Positions 35,401-45,887 of a DNA stretch of 64,000 nt are shown piece after piece. The notes beneath the pieces are model-generated. The model was not told where the DNA came from. It searched no databases and saw nothing but the letters and a program-made list of their open reading frames with translations. Position numbers and translations under genes: made by a program. Source of the stretch: Acanthococcus lagerstroemiae (Eukaryota > Arthropoda > Insecta > Hemiptera > Eriococcidae); the NCBI GenBank assembly GCA_031841125.1, contig CM063108.1, positions 40,852,268 to 40,916,267 on the forward strand, given 5' to 3'. Every line of letters begins with the position of its first letter. The stretch's first letter is position 1.

Positions 35401-38400
35401 ATACTACTTTCAGATCCTATTTGGTTAGGTACTGTGTCCTCCCAGTAGAACCTACTAGTTACAACCAATTCATAAACAGTGGAAAATCCAGGTTCATCAA
35501 TAATCCAGCTGTTCAAAGAGCTTTAGCTCTGAACTTACTCTCATCTTTCAGCAACTCGTATTCTGAGAGCTAAGTTCACAGCAAATCGAACTCATCGAGA
35601 TCGACTCTCAAAAAGAGTAACTTTTTCAAGAAAATAGCTAACAACCTTACCTTTGTAACGCAACTGCTGAGTAGTTGAGTAAGTTTCCAACCGGTCTCCG
35701 TCGATATAATTGTCAACGTGTTTTCCAAGATCACTTTCTCCTTTTCGAACAGCATCACGTGAGGGAACACGTGCTTGAATGCTGTCGTAAGCAGCTCGGG
35801 TACGGATGAATGGCACAACATCGCCAGCTCGTCGATTAGGGGTCGTAAACTGGGGTCCCTAACCACGTGTGGAAGCAAATACGGTAACACGTAATTGGCG
35901 GTATGGCTGTTAAGAATAGAAGGCAACTCGCAAGGCAGATTGGTCAGACCGACTCCATACACCGAGAAGTTCACCACGATCAGCTGGGCAACAAGCGGGA
36001 AAACGTGCTCGCGATATTTCAAATAGACGTGGTCTTCGACTTCGAAATTATGGGCAATGGCGATCTGCTGCATGCACGATTTGGCCAAGTACACGTGGCC
36101 GCTTGATGAGTTCATCATGTAGTTCAGCAACAAACAAGTGGAAGGCCAAAGGGTCAATTCCAGAGGTACGCAGCCTATTCTGGTGATCGCGTTCACGCAG
36201 ACGTACTGCGTATCTTCGTCTTGAGCCAGTAACGCCTTCAGCGCAACCTCGTGCAGCCCTCTGATGAAGGATCGAAAAACCGTTTCAGACACGTCAAGAA
36301 TTGGTTCCGCATCCGGATCTTTGAAGACCACATACGGAGTGATTTCTATCACCTTTTTGCGAATGTTAGGGTTATTATGCCGGAAACACTGTTGCAACAG
36401 GTCGAGAAATTTAGGAGTTTTCGGCACGTGATTGAACAGATTAACGGCGGCCGAAATAACGTAGTACTTGGAATCATCGAAGCGTATCATCAGCTCTTCG
36501 ATTAACTCGTTCAAGTACTTGGCTCTGGTAGCGCCACTCTTGGTGCCGAGAGGTAAGGCGACTCTGTCACAGCTGGTGCAGTACAAGCGGATGTTCGACT
36601 CTGGTAACTTAGCGAGCACGCACTGGTTGTCGATCGCGCAGGTAACGAGGCGGATATGAGTGGAAAAAGCTCTGAATGTATCGGCGCTACTGTCGAGTAA
36701 GCATTTCAAAAACACCTGCAAGTCGAAATCGTTCAACGAGTAAAGGAGCACTGGCAACGACTCGAAAACGACTGCCGTTCGCTTCTCAATAATCTCGACG
36801 AAAAATCGTTGACGCCACTTTTCGAACTGAAATCGGTAAGTCCACATTTGACTGGCGATGCAAAATTCGCGAATCTCGTCGTCTACCAGCGACGAGTACT
36901 TTTGGCGGAAAGTGCCGGACAGTGGTGCGATTTCCGCCTCCGGCAGCCAAGCTAACGTGAGCAACTGCAGCAGCGACATATGCGTTTTGTCATCGTAACC
37001 TCGGCTCTCGTTTAACATCAACACGTCTCTGACGATCTCCAAAAGCAAACGCAATGACTTCTTGGTACCGTCGACTTTGAAAATGTTGACCAGCGTATCC
37101 AGGATGTGTTGTATCTCGTTGTCGAAGAAGGTGATACTGGATTGAAACTGATACGAGATATCGACCGCCAATCCAGTGATACTGCGAACCAGTTTGAAAG
37201 CACCAGTAGTCTGTTTACCCGTTACAGTTGTCAGGAAATCCGCCGTTTGACTCAGTAAGCATTTCCAGCGTTTGTTGGACTGGTAGAAGTTGGCTACTTT
37301 GATTCGACTTTTGATGAGACGGCCAACATCTTCTATCATGGAATTTCGCAACACGGCAACAAGAATTGACAAATTCATGCATGACACGTTACTTTCAAAA
37401 TCAATCCTTGACGTGCAATCGCCGAGCTGCAGTAATTTGACGACGAACTTGAGCAGCGCATCTTCGGTCGATTCCGCGAATGCTGACGAACTCTGCAGCA
37501 ACAATATATACACCGTTTCTACGTACGAGTAATCGAAGCAAGTATCGGAGTGTAGTTTCTCAGTGAGCGCGGTCAGCATGGAGCAGAAATCTTCTTCGTT
37601 CGATAACTTACTCGTTTGAGACAACACGGATATGTTGTTCAGAACTCGTAAAAGTAGCTCGTGTACCACTGGGCTGAACGTCGACTCGTGATCCGGTAGA
37701 TCATTATGCCGTATTAAGTGTGAAATGAATTCGTAGATCTTCAGGTTATCGGTATGTTTTTGTAGGAGCAGTAACGAGCAATTCCAAAGAGACGAGGAAA
37801 CAGATGTACACAGGTTCGACACAAACGGCGTTTGTGAAATGAACAACATTAAAATCATGTTAATCGATTCTACAGCTTGCGTGTAGCTGTTCACTTTGAA
37901 ACGTATCTTAGGAAGGACGAGCTGCGGATTCGAACTAATGAATTCGAACCATTTCGGAACGATGGGTTGAAAAGGACCACTCTCGTTGGTGCGCAAAACG
38001 TCGCACAGGTTTCTTAGAACATCAATGTAGCAGCTCAATATGGTGTGATGCATGATCGGATCATTCTCAGATAAGTAATGAAGAAATGTTATCTGCACTT
38101 TTAAACATTTTGGTCGCTGATGTTCAAAAGTATCGCACAGATATACGGCGACTAGGTGGCCGAATAACCAAGTGTTGAATGACTTACTATCTTCGACGAT
38201 TCCGCGGTATTCTTCGGAATGTGGATTCGTTACCATCACAAGAAATTGGCAATTTTTCAGCATTGGTTCCAGAACTTTACGGTCGAGTTTCTCACCACAA
38301 TTTCTTCTTCTGGCATCAGACAAAGCGGAATCATCTTCGGTCACGATTTTCGTGAATGGAGCGAACGTATCTACGAGGCTCTTCCAAACATCATTGTACA

Positions 38401-38437
38401 GTGCGTTACCGTTAAGAGTTTCGTTTGATGTCTCCAT
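21311..38437 (-). CDS. ATR: ATR checkpoint kinase (PIKK family), complete, three exons, 2516 aa
   Basis: ATR phosphorylates checkpoint proteins such as Chk1 when single-stranded DNA accumulates at stalled forks; it acts in the nucleus with ATRIP. Exons are 38437-35651, 30355-27749 and 23467-21311, all joining in phase 0 with GT-AG introns of 5295 and 4281 bp. The total of 2516 codons is close to Drosophila mei-41 and human ATR. Order: HEAT repeats, FAT, PI3K-like kinase, FATC. The ATP-contacting Lys is about residue 2205 (MIFKAMDD), the catalytic loop GDRHNDN about 2349, and the activation segment HVDFN about 2367; HVDFN rather than DFG is typical of ATR as opposed to ATM or mTOR. The protein ends in ...MFHGWAAYM, the ATR-type FATC end. 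ATG 38437 opens the frame. Both introns are filled with repeats. It is head-to-head with NFS1. Confidence 0.93.
23536..23641. repeat. Dispersed 105-bp repeat, copy 1
   Basis: Begins CCACTGATG.GATACTCGAA and ends near CCATACGTCCCA.CACA. It matches copies at 44332-44444 and 50994-51104 in the same orientation. Located in ATR intron 2, 69 bp upstream of exon 3. Confidence 0.75.
23642..25209. other. ATR intron 2, first part
   Basis: AT-rich intron sequence without recognisable elements. Confidence 0.4.
25218..25761 (-). mobile_element. Internally deleted hAT element, 544 bp, in ATR intron 2
   Basis: Ends CAGTGGCGGATTTAGG and CCGCCACTG, flanked by a perfect 8-bp duplication TGTCAGAT (25210-25217 and 25762-25769). 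On the minus strand 25420-25560 retains the C-terminal end of a hAT transposase (LSILAIENCMVKDLNFDEL, FSQQKARRK), so it derives from an autonomous element by internal deletion. Confidence 0.8.
25770..26775. other. ATR intron 2, middle part
   Basis: No gene or recognisable element seen. Confidence 0.4.
26776..27154. mobile_element. MITE, 379 bp, in ATR intron 2
   Basis: Left end CAGGGTTGCCACTTT matches the inverted right end AAAGTGGCAACCCTG, and the sequence AATGA occurs directly on both sides, suggesting a 5-bp target duplication. The interior repeats CCCTGACTTTTCCCGGTTTTCC-type strings several times near both ends. No coding capacity. Superfamily uncertain. Confidence 0.7.
27155..27748. other. 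ATR intron 2, 5' part
   Basis: No element recognised. The GTAAGT donor of ATR exon 2 lies at 27743-27748. Confidence 0.5.
27749..30355 (-). CDS. ATR: ATR exon 2: HEAT/UME region and most of FAT (residues 930-1798)
   Basis: The exon starts at a CTGCAG acceptor with VFAELFIHYEGYEDEVKYV and ends ...RRCWLK at GTAAGT. It is clearly GC-richer than its surroundings, which creates long antisense open frames (for example 313 codons at 28154-29095) that should not be annotated. Confidence 0.9.
30356..34010. other. ATR intron 1, 3' and middle part
   Basis: No gene. Two diverged direct copies of about 70 bp (around 30833-30900 and 31115-31180, both with GG.CCTGGT.A.AATTAT) lie 282 bp apart. A T(19)G(10) mononucleotide block is at 33183-33214. 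The phrase CAAAAAGTA recurs at 32650, 32810 and 33750 within GGGT-containing contexts, hinting at an old repeat. Confidence 0.4.
34018..34393 (+). pseudogene. LINE reverse-transcriptase ORF relic, C-terminal end
   Basis: The frame gives WQNSYNKEQTGRTVKLMPDI, DYYITQYLS and, after a frameshift near 34138, HGNFANY and CRECCEEKDTPDHTFTDC, the Cys/His knuckle that closes many non-LTR retrotransposon ORF2 proteins. Stop TGA is at 34391. About 180 bp of 3' UTR follow, ending in an AATAATAATAAA tail near 34570. It is a 5'-truncated, dead copy in ATR intron 1. Confidence 0.7.
34575..35369. other. ATR intron 1, 5' part; possible LTR remnant
   Basis: No gene. TTGCA followed by AACTGGTATTCTGAGAGC (34976-34998) resembles the end of a Copia LTR with its initiator-Met primer site; a related string recurs at 35551-35568. 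Weak evidence. Confidence 0.3.
35373..35573 (+). pseudogene. Orphan coding-like fragment, 66 codons
   Basis: The frame reads SNDFSNILKNRIVDTTF and then INNPAVQRALALNLLSSF and ends at TAA 35571. Composition looks protein-like, but I do not recognise it and no partner exons are seen. It lies in ATR intron 1 on the opposite strand. Confidence 0.25.
35651..38437 (-). CDS. ATR: ATR exon 1: N-terminal HEAT-repeat region (residues 1-929)
   Basis: A single 929-codon exon of helical repeats with no catalytic motif, as expected for the N-terminal solenoid that binds ATRIP. It ends ...SSCVTK at a GTAAGG donor (35650). Conservation here is low in the family; the link to ATR rests on phase, strand and the direct continuation into exon 2. 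Confidence 0.85.
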
Positions 38438-39256
38438 GGGATCAATGATCAGATAAGGAAAGTCGAAAACATGTTCTTGATTCTCATTGAAATCAAATTC
38501 GTATTAGCGACGCAAATAATTACACTAATGATGTCGATATTACCACAATCGTACAATCGAAATGTGTGTTTTCCCGGCAAAATACAAAAATTTGGAATGG
38601 ACTGCTCGTTGTCCTAACAAAATCGGGGAACAATAACTTAAGGTGTTTTTATTTTGCATACACATGAATGGTGCAATGGTGAAACCGTGAATCGTATGAC
38701 ATTAGAAAAATAATATACAGAAAATAGTCCTCAAAATTAGAGAACATTAAGTTCTTTTTCATACCAAACTCGATAGTCATGATCTCATGATGGCTCATGG
38801 GAAGGAGGCGACAATGTTCCACAAAACCGATCTCAAACTACTGTTGATTTTAAGTCTATTTTTTTTTCTACGACGTATTCCTATAGGTGTATTGGAGTAG
38901 CTACTTGCTAGGCAGTGAAAATATGTGAAGCACAAAGCATACATCATCCAGACATCATCAATCAGTTTGTGTCACTTTCACTATCATAAATTTTCGTTAT
39001 CAATGAAAAATTATAAAGAGATAATGATCTTGAAATCCGCGTGTACCGCGTTACCGATTGTATTAAGGGGTACCTGCAATTAAAGATGAACAGATGAAGT
39101 AACCTCGCGATTTACCTGAGTACGTTGTCATTCGTTAACAAACTTTATTGTGATCTCCGGTAATGTGGTGGCGACAGTATTATTAAGGTATTAATATTCC
39201 AAAGGAATCCGAAGTTCCTGTATTTTCGCAAGTAGAAAGTTATATTTGCAGCCGCC
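38438..39256. promoter_or_regulatory. Divergent promoter region between ATR and NFS1
   Basis: 819 bp separate the two start codons, which point away from each other. No clear TATA box or initiator could be assigned. Both genes presumably start within this interval. Confidence 0.5.
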
Positions 39257-42200
39257 ATGAGATTGCATAAGCTACTAAATTCGACGAGGAACACTGCCAA
39301 TTGTAGCTTCACAATACTGAGACATTGTTTCAAATCTACCGCAGGTAACATGCAATATTTTATGAGAGACGATTTGTTCTCGTGTAATTGAGCATAATCC
39401 TTATATGTCGTTTTGTTGTAGAATCGACTGTATCAGTAGAGGTAGTACCAGCATCTAGGAAAGATGACTCGTTCGAGAAAATTGATGGCCGCCCATTGTA
39501 CATGGATGCACAAGCTACCACTGCAATGGTAATAGTTTTAGATTTTCGAATCTCAAAACTTGGAATGATTGCATATCGAATGTTGCTCATACTATTGTTT
39601 CCATTGTTTGAACAGGACCCACGAGTCGTAGATGCTATGTTACCGTACATGCTATCCCAGTATGGTAATGCACACTCGAGAACACATGCGTATGGCTGGG
39701 AAAGTGAGAAAGCAGTGGAAAAAGCCCGACAGGTTCGGTATCTGTATTCTGTGATTAAATATTGAAGTGCTTTTGGAAACCATCTAACTTCGTTTTTATG
39801 GATTTAATTCTTTCCCAGAGATATCTCTGTTCCTGTGAAAAGTACGCTTACCAAAGTTACCCTTATGATCCTTTTATGCTCTTTTTAAAAGCACACATGT
39901 CCATCTTTTACTATAACGTTTGCTTATATAGTTTACTTGTTATTTCAAATTGGGAAGACTGATGGGATTACTATAGTTACCATAGTGTTTTTGGTTCACA
40001 AATTCTTCAATGTAATTTCTTTACTCTTAGATGAATTTGTATCCTATAAATATTACAGCAAGTAGCCGATTTAATCAACTGTGATCCCAAAGAGATAATC
40101 TTTACTTCTGGTGCAACCGAGTGCAACAACATAGCTGTGAAAGGAGTGGCTAGATTCTACAATGTTAGGAAAAATAAAATCGTCACCACGCAAACGGTAA
40201 GGTGAGCTTTTTTATAAATGAAACTGAAATGACTCAGCGTGTGATTTGTTTCATCATGTTCTTCTTTTCGTAGGAACACAAGTGTGTATTAGATTCGTGT
40301 CGAGCTCTCGAAGGAGAGGGATTTGATGTAACTTATTTACCTGTTTCGACCACCGGTGTACTGAGTATGACTGACCTGGAGCAGGCTATTACACCCCAGA
40401 CGGCGCTTGTTTCTGTTATGGCTGTTAACAATGAAATCGGAGTGAAACAACCTATCAAAGAAATTGGTAAGTGACTGAGCACTGCCTTGAATCTGAACTG
40501 AAAAACAGTTTTAATTGCAGGACTGAATATCTGATATCAGTGATGTACAAATAAGAAGCTTTATCTTTGTATATCGCTGCATATCAATGATCATGTATGG
40601 TTTACTTACAGGTGAACTGTGCAGATCGAAGGGAGTGTTTTTTCACTCAGATGCTGCTCAGGCTGTTGGCAAAATTCCTATCGATGTAAATGAACAAAAA
40701 ATTGATCTAATGTCAATTAGCGGGCATAAAATTTATGGTCCCAAAGGTAACATGGGGTGAATTGATAGAACATTGTTTCAAGAGAAGAACAAGTGTGAGC
40801 TGACAGGAAGAAAGGGACCTCAGCGCAAAAAATGTAAATTTTACAGGAGAGCGGATAAACAAAATTGATAACGTTTTCACGTTACGGAGACACTCAATTT
40901 TGAAGACTTAAAGCCGTTTGGGAAAAATTTTTAAAATTGTTTCGATGACACCACGCAAAAGAGCGGCCAAAATTAGTCAAAAACAGTTGTTATCGCACAA
41001 TTTTTTTATTTTTTTTTTGCCCTGAGGTCCCTGTCTTCCTGTTAGCCCACAAGTTCAAAATTGACGATTTTTCAACGCTGCTAATTCAATTTCCTGTAAG
41101 GTGTTGGCGCCCTGTATGTGAGACGGAGACCGCGAGTGAAAATTCAACCTATACAGAGCGGCGGTGGTCAAGAACGTGGAATTCGAAGCGGAACTGTACC
41201 TACGCCTTTGGTAGTAGGTCTAGGAGAAGCCTGTGAAATCGCCAAATATGAAATGAAGGTACATACACTTGAAAATATGTGAAACAATTTTGACTTAGCC
41301 AGCTTACGTGTAGCATTTGCGTAATTAACGCTTAGATCTTAAGTAGTTCGGAATAAAAGCGAAGTGCAGGGCCGTACCTAGGATTTAAGTAGGGGGGGGG
41401 GGTTGCGATTAAGATGAATATTATTTCTTGGTGGGGTGAGGGGCTACAAATACTCTAAATTTGTCCAATTTCCCACGTGTACCTCTGCGTCTCAACTCAT
41501 TGTTTTTGGTCAATGGGGGGGGACCCCTAATACCCCCCCCCCGTCAGTACGGCCCTAGCGAAGTGTCTTGATTCTTTAAAATCAATTGCGAGTAGGCATT
41601 TCTCGAAAATAGTCGTATGTAAAAACGAACGGACTAATTCATTATGATGTCGCCATCCATGCTCTTAATCAACTTGCCTGCATTATTATTTCAGTACGAC
41701 CATGAGTGGATGAAACTGTTAGGCGATAGACTGTTAAATAGAATTATGAATAGAATTCCCAATGTAATTCGTAATGGAGATCCTGAACATTCGTATCCCG
41801 GTTGTATAAATCTATCTTTCGCCTATGTCGAGGGTAAGTGCTAAAACCCTTCGATTGTTGAACTTGACATATTTGTACTGTTCGTGTGTAATTGAATAAT
41901 AATAATAATAATAATGAAATTCATTCAATCATTATTGAACAGTATTATTTCCCAACAGGAGAATCTTTGCTGATGGCGTTGAAAGATGTGGCATTATCTA
42001 GTGGAAGTGCATGCACATCTGCTTCATTAGAACCCTCATATGTACTTCGAGCAATGGGCACTGACGAAGATTTAGCACACTCATCTATTAGGTTAGTTCT
42101 AATATTCAAACTGAATTCGAGGGAAATACTGATAACCTTGATTTTAATGAGATTCAGTTCTTAGGTTTGGGTTCAGTCGGTTTACAACCATAGAAGAGAT

Positions 42201-42428
42201 CGATTATACTGCAGATCGAGTGATCAAGCACGTCGAACGATTGAGATCAATGAGGTATGTTAGATTTCTATTATTTTTCAATAGCTTTTTCTCATCACCC
42301 CGTTACTTTCGTTTCGAATTTCAAAACCACTTCGACAGCTAAAACATAATAACGTCTTATAAGTGTTTGTAAGGAAGTTATTCTTATCTTACAGTCATTT
42401 GAAATCGATAAAATGGACTCAGCATTGA
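39257..42428 (+). CDS. NFS1: Mitochondrial cysteine desulfurase NFS1, 11 exons, 443 aa
   Basis: NFS1 takes sulfur from cysteine with PLP and hands it as persulfide to the ISCU scaffold, with ISD11, frataxin and acyl carrier protein, in the mitochondrial matrix. Exons: 39257-39344, 39422-39528, 39616-39732, 40059-40196, 40274-40466, 40612-40746, 41101-41258, 41695-41833, 41959-42091, 42165-42254, 42395-42428; all phases fit and all introns are GT-AG. The Arg/Lys/Ser-rich N-terminus without acidic residues suits a mitochondrial presequence. MDAQATTAM and SGATECNN bind PLP phosphate, Lys about 254 ([10 protein letters not shown]) forms the Schiff base, and Cys about 377 (SGSACTSAS) carries the persulfide. 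The C-terminus keeps the family's LKSIKWTQH, but about eleven residues usually preceding it are missing. ATG 39257 has a strong context (GCCGCCATG). Introns 6 and 7 carry MITEs. Confidence 0.93.
40795..41050. mobile_element. 256-bp MITE in NFS1 intron 6 (family A, copy 1)
   Basis: Terminal inverted repeats of about 37 bp: left GTGAGCTGACAGGAAGAAAG, right (inverted) GTGGGCTAACAGGAAGACAG, both running on into GGACCTCAG.GCAAAAA. AAGT on both sides suggests a 4-bp duplication. A second copy lies at 43885-44133. Confidence 0.75.
41367..41557. mobile_element. 191-bp hAT-type MITE in NFS1 intron 7
   Basis: Ends CAGGGCCGTAC and GTACGGCCCTA with a perfect 8-bp flanking duplication GCGAAGTG (41359-41366 and 41558-41565). 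Interior has G- and C-runs, no coding capacity. Confidence 0.8.
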
Positions 42429-43015
42429 ACGGATTATTGACGTGTTGTTCCATCTTAACCTCTAGAACTATGACGTTCATCAGTGACCACGTGCGCAGAT
42501 TGCAGTATCCTCTTCCGGTCGTGGAAGTGTGTAATATGCACTGATAACTATTAGATTGTGTTACCATTTGCTTTCTTCATACACAATATCAGTTTCATTA
42601 TTTTGTATTTTGATGACTGCCGTGAACATAAATTTCTTGCAGCTGTTGTTTGTCTTTGTGAAATATATTGCAATGAAAGGTGCTTCCGATTGGACGGTTA
42701 TTCGATCCTAGATCTTGTGCAGACCAGCAGCGAAAATATTGTGGAAAGGAAAAATTTGTTTTCTTATTGAAAGTACCCCTTCTGTGTGTGCCACCTTGGC
42801 GTGGTAAGGGGGCTTAAAGAAAAACTAGAAGCACATAGAAGAAAGAAAACTCCCGAAATATAAACGCTGATGAAGACAAGTGGAAAATACATCAGTATTT
42901 TTTTCCATAAAGATACGTCTTCACTACAACAATTACAAATATGATGGAAACTCACAAAGTAAATGATAATTTTGGACGTAGATTCTCTTATTCGGATGTC
43001 CGGCGGGAGACTACC
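42429..43015. other. NFS1 3' flank
   Basis: No gene or element recognised before the LINE relic. Confidence 0.4.
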
Positions 43016-43019
43016 TAGT

Positions 43020-43600
43020 GAGAAACTATCAGAATTGAGATTAGGGACATGGAATGTAAGGATACTCTGAATTATAGGCAAATTAGAAAACTTCAAGAAA
43101 TGAAAGAATTTAAATTAGATATAATAGGAATTAGTGAAGTGAGATGGCTAGAAGAAAATGTTTTTCGGTGTGGAAGTATAGAGTAATTAATACAGCAGTG
43201 AAAAGAGGGCAAGCAGGCGTAGGTATTACTATATGAATAAGACTGAAGGAAGTAGAGTGAAAAGTTATGGGTATCCAATACAGTGGGAGAATATTAATGG
43301 TGAGAACTTTTGCAAAACACTATCTTTAGTGATAGTCCAAGTGTATATGCCTACAGGAAGGTATAGTGAAAGAGAAGTAGGAAAAAATTATGAAGAAATT
43401 GATGAACTACTAAGCAACGTAGAAGGAAAAGAAAATGTAATTATAATGGGAGATTGCAACGCCAGAGTAGGAGGAAGAAAATAAGAAAGGGTATGCGGTG
43501 AGCATAGTTTAAGAGAGCAAAATGAAAAAGGGTCGAGGCACACATAGAATTTTGTGAATAATATAAATTAGTTATTGCCAGCTAGATGACGAACTCTCCA
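43020..43600 (+). pseudogene. LINE ORF2 relic, apurinic-type endonuclease domain
   Basis: Collinear frames read LRLGTWNVR, LDIIGISEVRWLEEN (catalytic Glu region), RGQAGVGIT, VIVQVYMPTG and VIIMGDCNARVG (Asp-x-Asn), the order of an APE-like endonuclease at the start of a non-LTR retrotransposon ORF2, resembling RTE-like or related clades. Stops and frameshifts interrupt it, and the reverse transcriptase is missing beyond about 43600. Confidence 0.7.
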
Positions 43601-43884
43601 TAAGACGTGTGTTGAAAATTGGCGCGGAATCATAGTATAACTCGCGTCTAATGCGTAGGTCATGCGTTCGGGTATGCTTTACTACACATACAGCGTTGAC
43701 AATGAAAATAAAGGTATCTATCTTTCTGTTGTTTCATTTTTCTTAGTGAAACGGAAGGTTCAGGAAAAAATTTACAAAGAACAGAATTTTCTAAAAATGT
43801 ACATAATATTTTTTGTGCCGATACACTTTATTAATAAAACAATATAATATGCAAAATGAGGCAAAAGAGGAAGGAAATATATAT

Positions 43885-44133
43885 GTGGCCCACAGGAAGA
43901 AAGGGATCTGAGCGTAAAAATGTAAATTTTACAGGAGAGCGGATAAACAAAATTGATAACGTTTTCACGTTACAGAGACATTAAACTTTGAAGACTTATT
44001 GCAGTTTGGGAAAATTTTTTAGAATTTTTTCGACAACACCAAGCGAAAGAGCGGCCAAAAATTAGTCAAGAACAGTTGTTATCACAAAAATGTTTTTTTT
44101 TGCGCTGAGGTCCCTTTCTTCCTGTCAGGTCAC
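43885..44133. mobile_element. 249-bp MITE (family A, copy 2)
   Basis: Same core and ends as 40795-41050 (ACAGGAAGAAAGGGA...TCCCTTTCTTCCTGT) and flanked by ATAT on both sides, again compatible with a 4-bp duplication. Confidence 0.7.
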
Positions 44134-44331
44134 ATATGTAGATGTACAGATAAATATTTTAGGTACATAATATTCTTTCGTAACACATTTTTCAGCGACT
44201 TATTTTTTTTCACTTATCCGGTCATTATTATATCTCTCTAAAGAATCATACCTTATTTTCAAATAGGTAACTTTAACAAATTAAAGTGAACAAAGTGTAA
44301 GTTTGGGATTAGGTATTATCCGAATCATCTC

Positions 44332-44444
44332 TGGTCACTGATGCGATACTCGAAAGGGTAGTTTTCGGGGCCAGGGGTGCGGTGTCATAGGGGCCACTTT
44401 GGCCTGCGTACATCGTTATATGTTCCACCGCGCCATTATCCAAA
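44332..44444. repeat. Dispersed 105-bp repeat, copy 2
   Basis: Matches 23536-23641 and 50994-51104 from CACTGATGCGATACTCGAAA to the CCACCGCGCCATTAT-like end. Confidence 0.75.
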
Positions 44445-45887
44445 TCAAATTTCGAAGGGCATTCAATAAGTAACGTCCTTTTTGCGTGTAAAAAATTTAT
44501 TTATAAATACGTATAAACAAAATCGGTTTGAAAATTCGGAATCTACATCTTTACTCTACTTTTCTACAGAATTACAAAAAGAATTTTATGCATTTCTCTC
44601 AACGCAGGGGGAGTTTATCTGTATCGCGTCGATAAGATTCCAGGCTCACACAGAGTCATTTTTACCGTTAGGCAACCTAGGCAGCTGCCTAGAGCGGCAA
44701 AATTTTGAATTTCCAAACAATAAAAACAAAAATTAAAACCAAAAAAATGTTTAAATTTGAAAAAATTATGGAAAAAGGAATGAGAAAAGTAGAAAAATGG
44801 AGAAGGAATAAAATAGAAGAAGTAACTACGACATTTGAAAGATTTCTGTCATATACGAAATGACTGAAAAGTCCGTTCCTATTGAAAAATGCTTCGCAAA
44901 AATTTTCCAGTCAACTTATCGAGAAAATTTCTGTTGCAGCGGCATTCTTGGTCCATTACTATTGAAACAATAGCCATCTTCCGAATTATCAAAGCGTACG
45001 AAATTTTTAGTAATGAGTGACAACCGAGAACTCATCCCACGAAATTTTAATTTTTGTTTCATATATTTATTTCAATCATTCTTCCATGTTTTTTTCACTG
45101 TAGTTTGCTACACAAAATTTTGTCATGATGGTACTCAGGCTGCTCAAAGAGCGGTGGTACGCTGTTGTCGTTTATCTTTTGTAACCCTAATCGAGGAAAA
45201 AATATTTCATTTCCAGGCATACGAGGAAATCTCAAAATATTATGAAAACGAAAGCGTTTATCGAAAAAATGAATTGAACAAAATTTATATTACATAAAAT
45301 TTTCCTGCCATTGAGACCATTTTTATTTCAATCTGAGAAATTTTTCTAAAATGTTTAGGGTTTCAGTATACTTAGTTCATTTTTTTTCATGTGCCTAAAA
45401 TGATAGAGGGCGACTCTTTCGCGCTGGCAGTCCGAATGCTGCCTATTCTTTATTCAGAATTATATTATCAAAATCAATATAAGTAAATTTAACTAAGGAT
45501 TATTTTTTCTATTGGACAACGAAGTGAATCCAAGTCAGCAATTTGGTCTAAAGGGTACTTTAGCAACCTAGTTCATAGTCACCTGACCATTATAAATTAG
45601 GCGCACTTATATGATTCCATGTGCTCCTACAACGTATTTCTAATCAAATTGGGCGGCAGATTTTATATTACCTGGAACAACTTCTTTCCTTAATACGCCT
45701 CTGGGCTCACATTCCGAAGGTAAGCAATTCGGAACTTTCTTTTATGAGAGAAGAAAATACACTTGGAAAAGCGCAGGAGATGAAACAAGACGTTTTTTGT
45801 ATTTCTAGGCACTACCTAATTCAGATAAATGTGTAAGGTCTTAAACAAGTTCACAAACTAGCCAAACTGACTGTACCTTCTTGTTTT
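44445..45887. other. Gene-free stretch between convergent NFS1 and acyltransferase genes
   Basis: GGCAACCTAGGCAGCTGCC at 44672-44690 (next to AGAGCGGCAAAATTTTG) looks like an old DNA-transposon terminus. Otherwise nothing recognised. Confidence 0.4.

Noticed and set aside
44672..44700. Possible complete MITE starting GGCAACCTAGGCAGCTGCC
   Set aside because: Only one end-like sequence was found; no matching partner or target duplication nearby.
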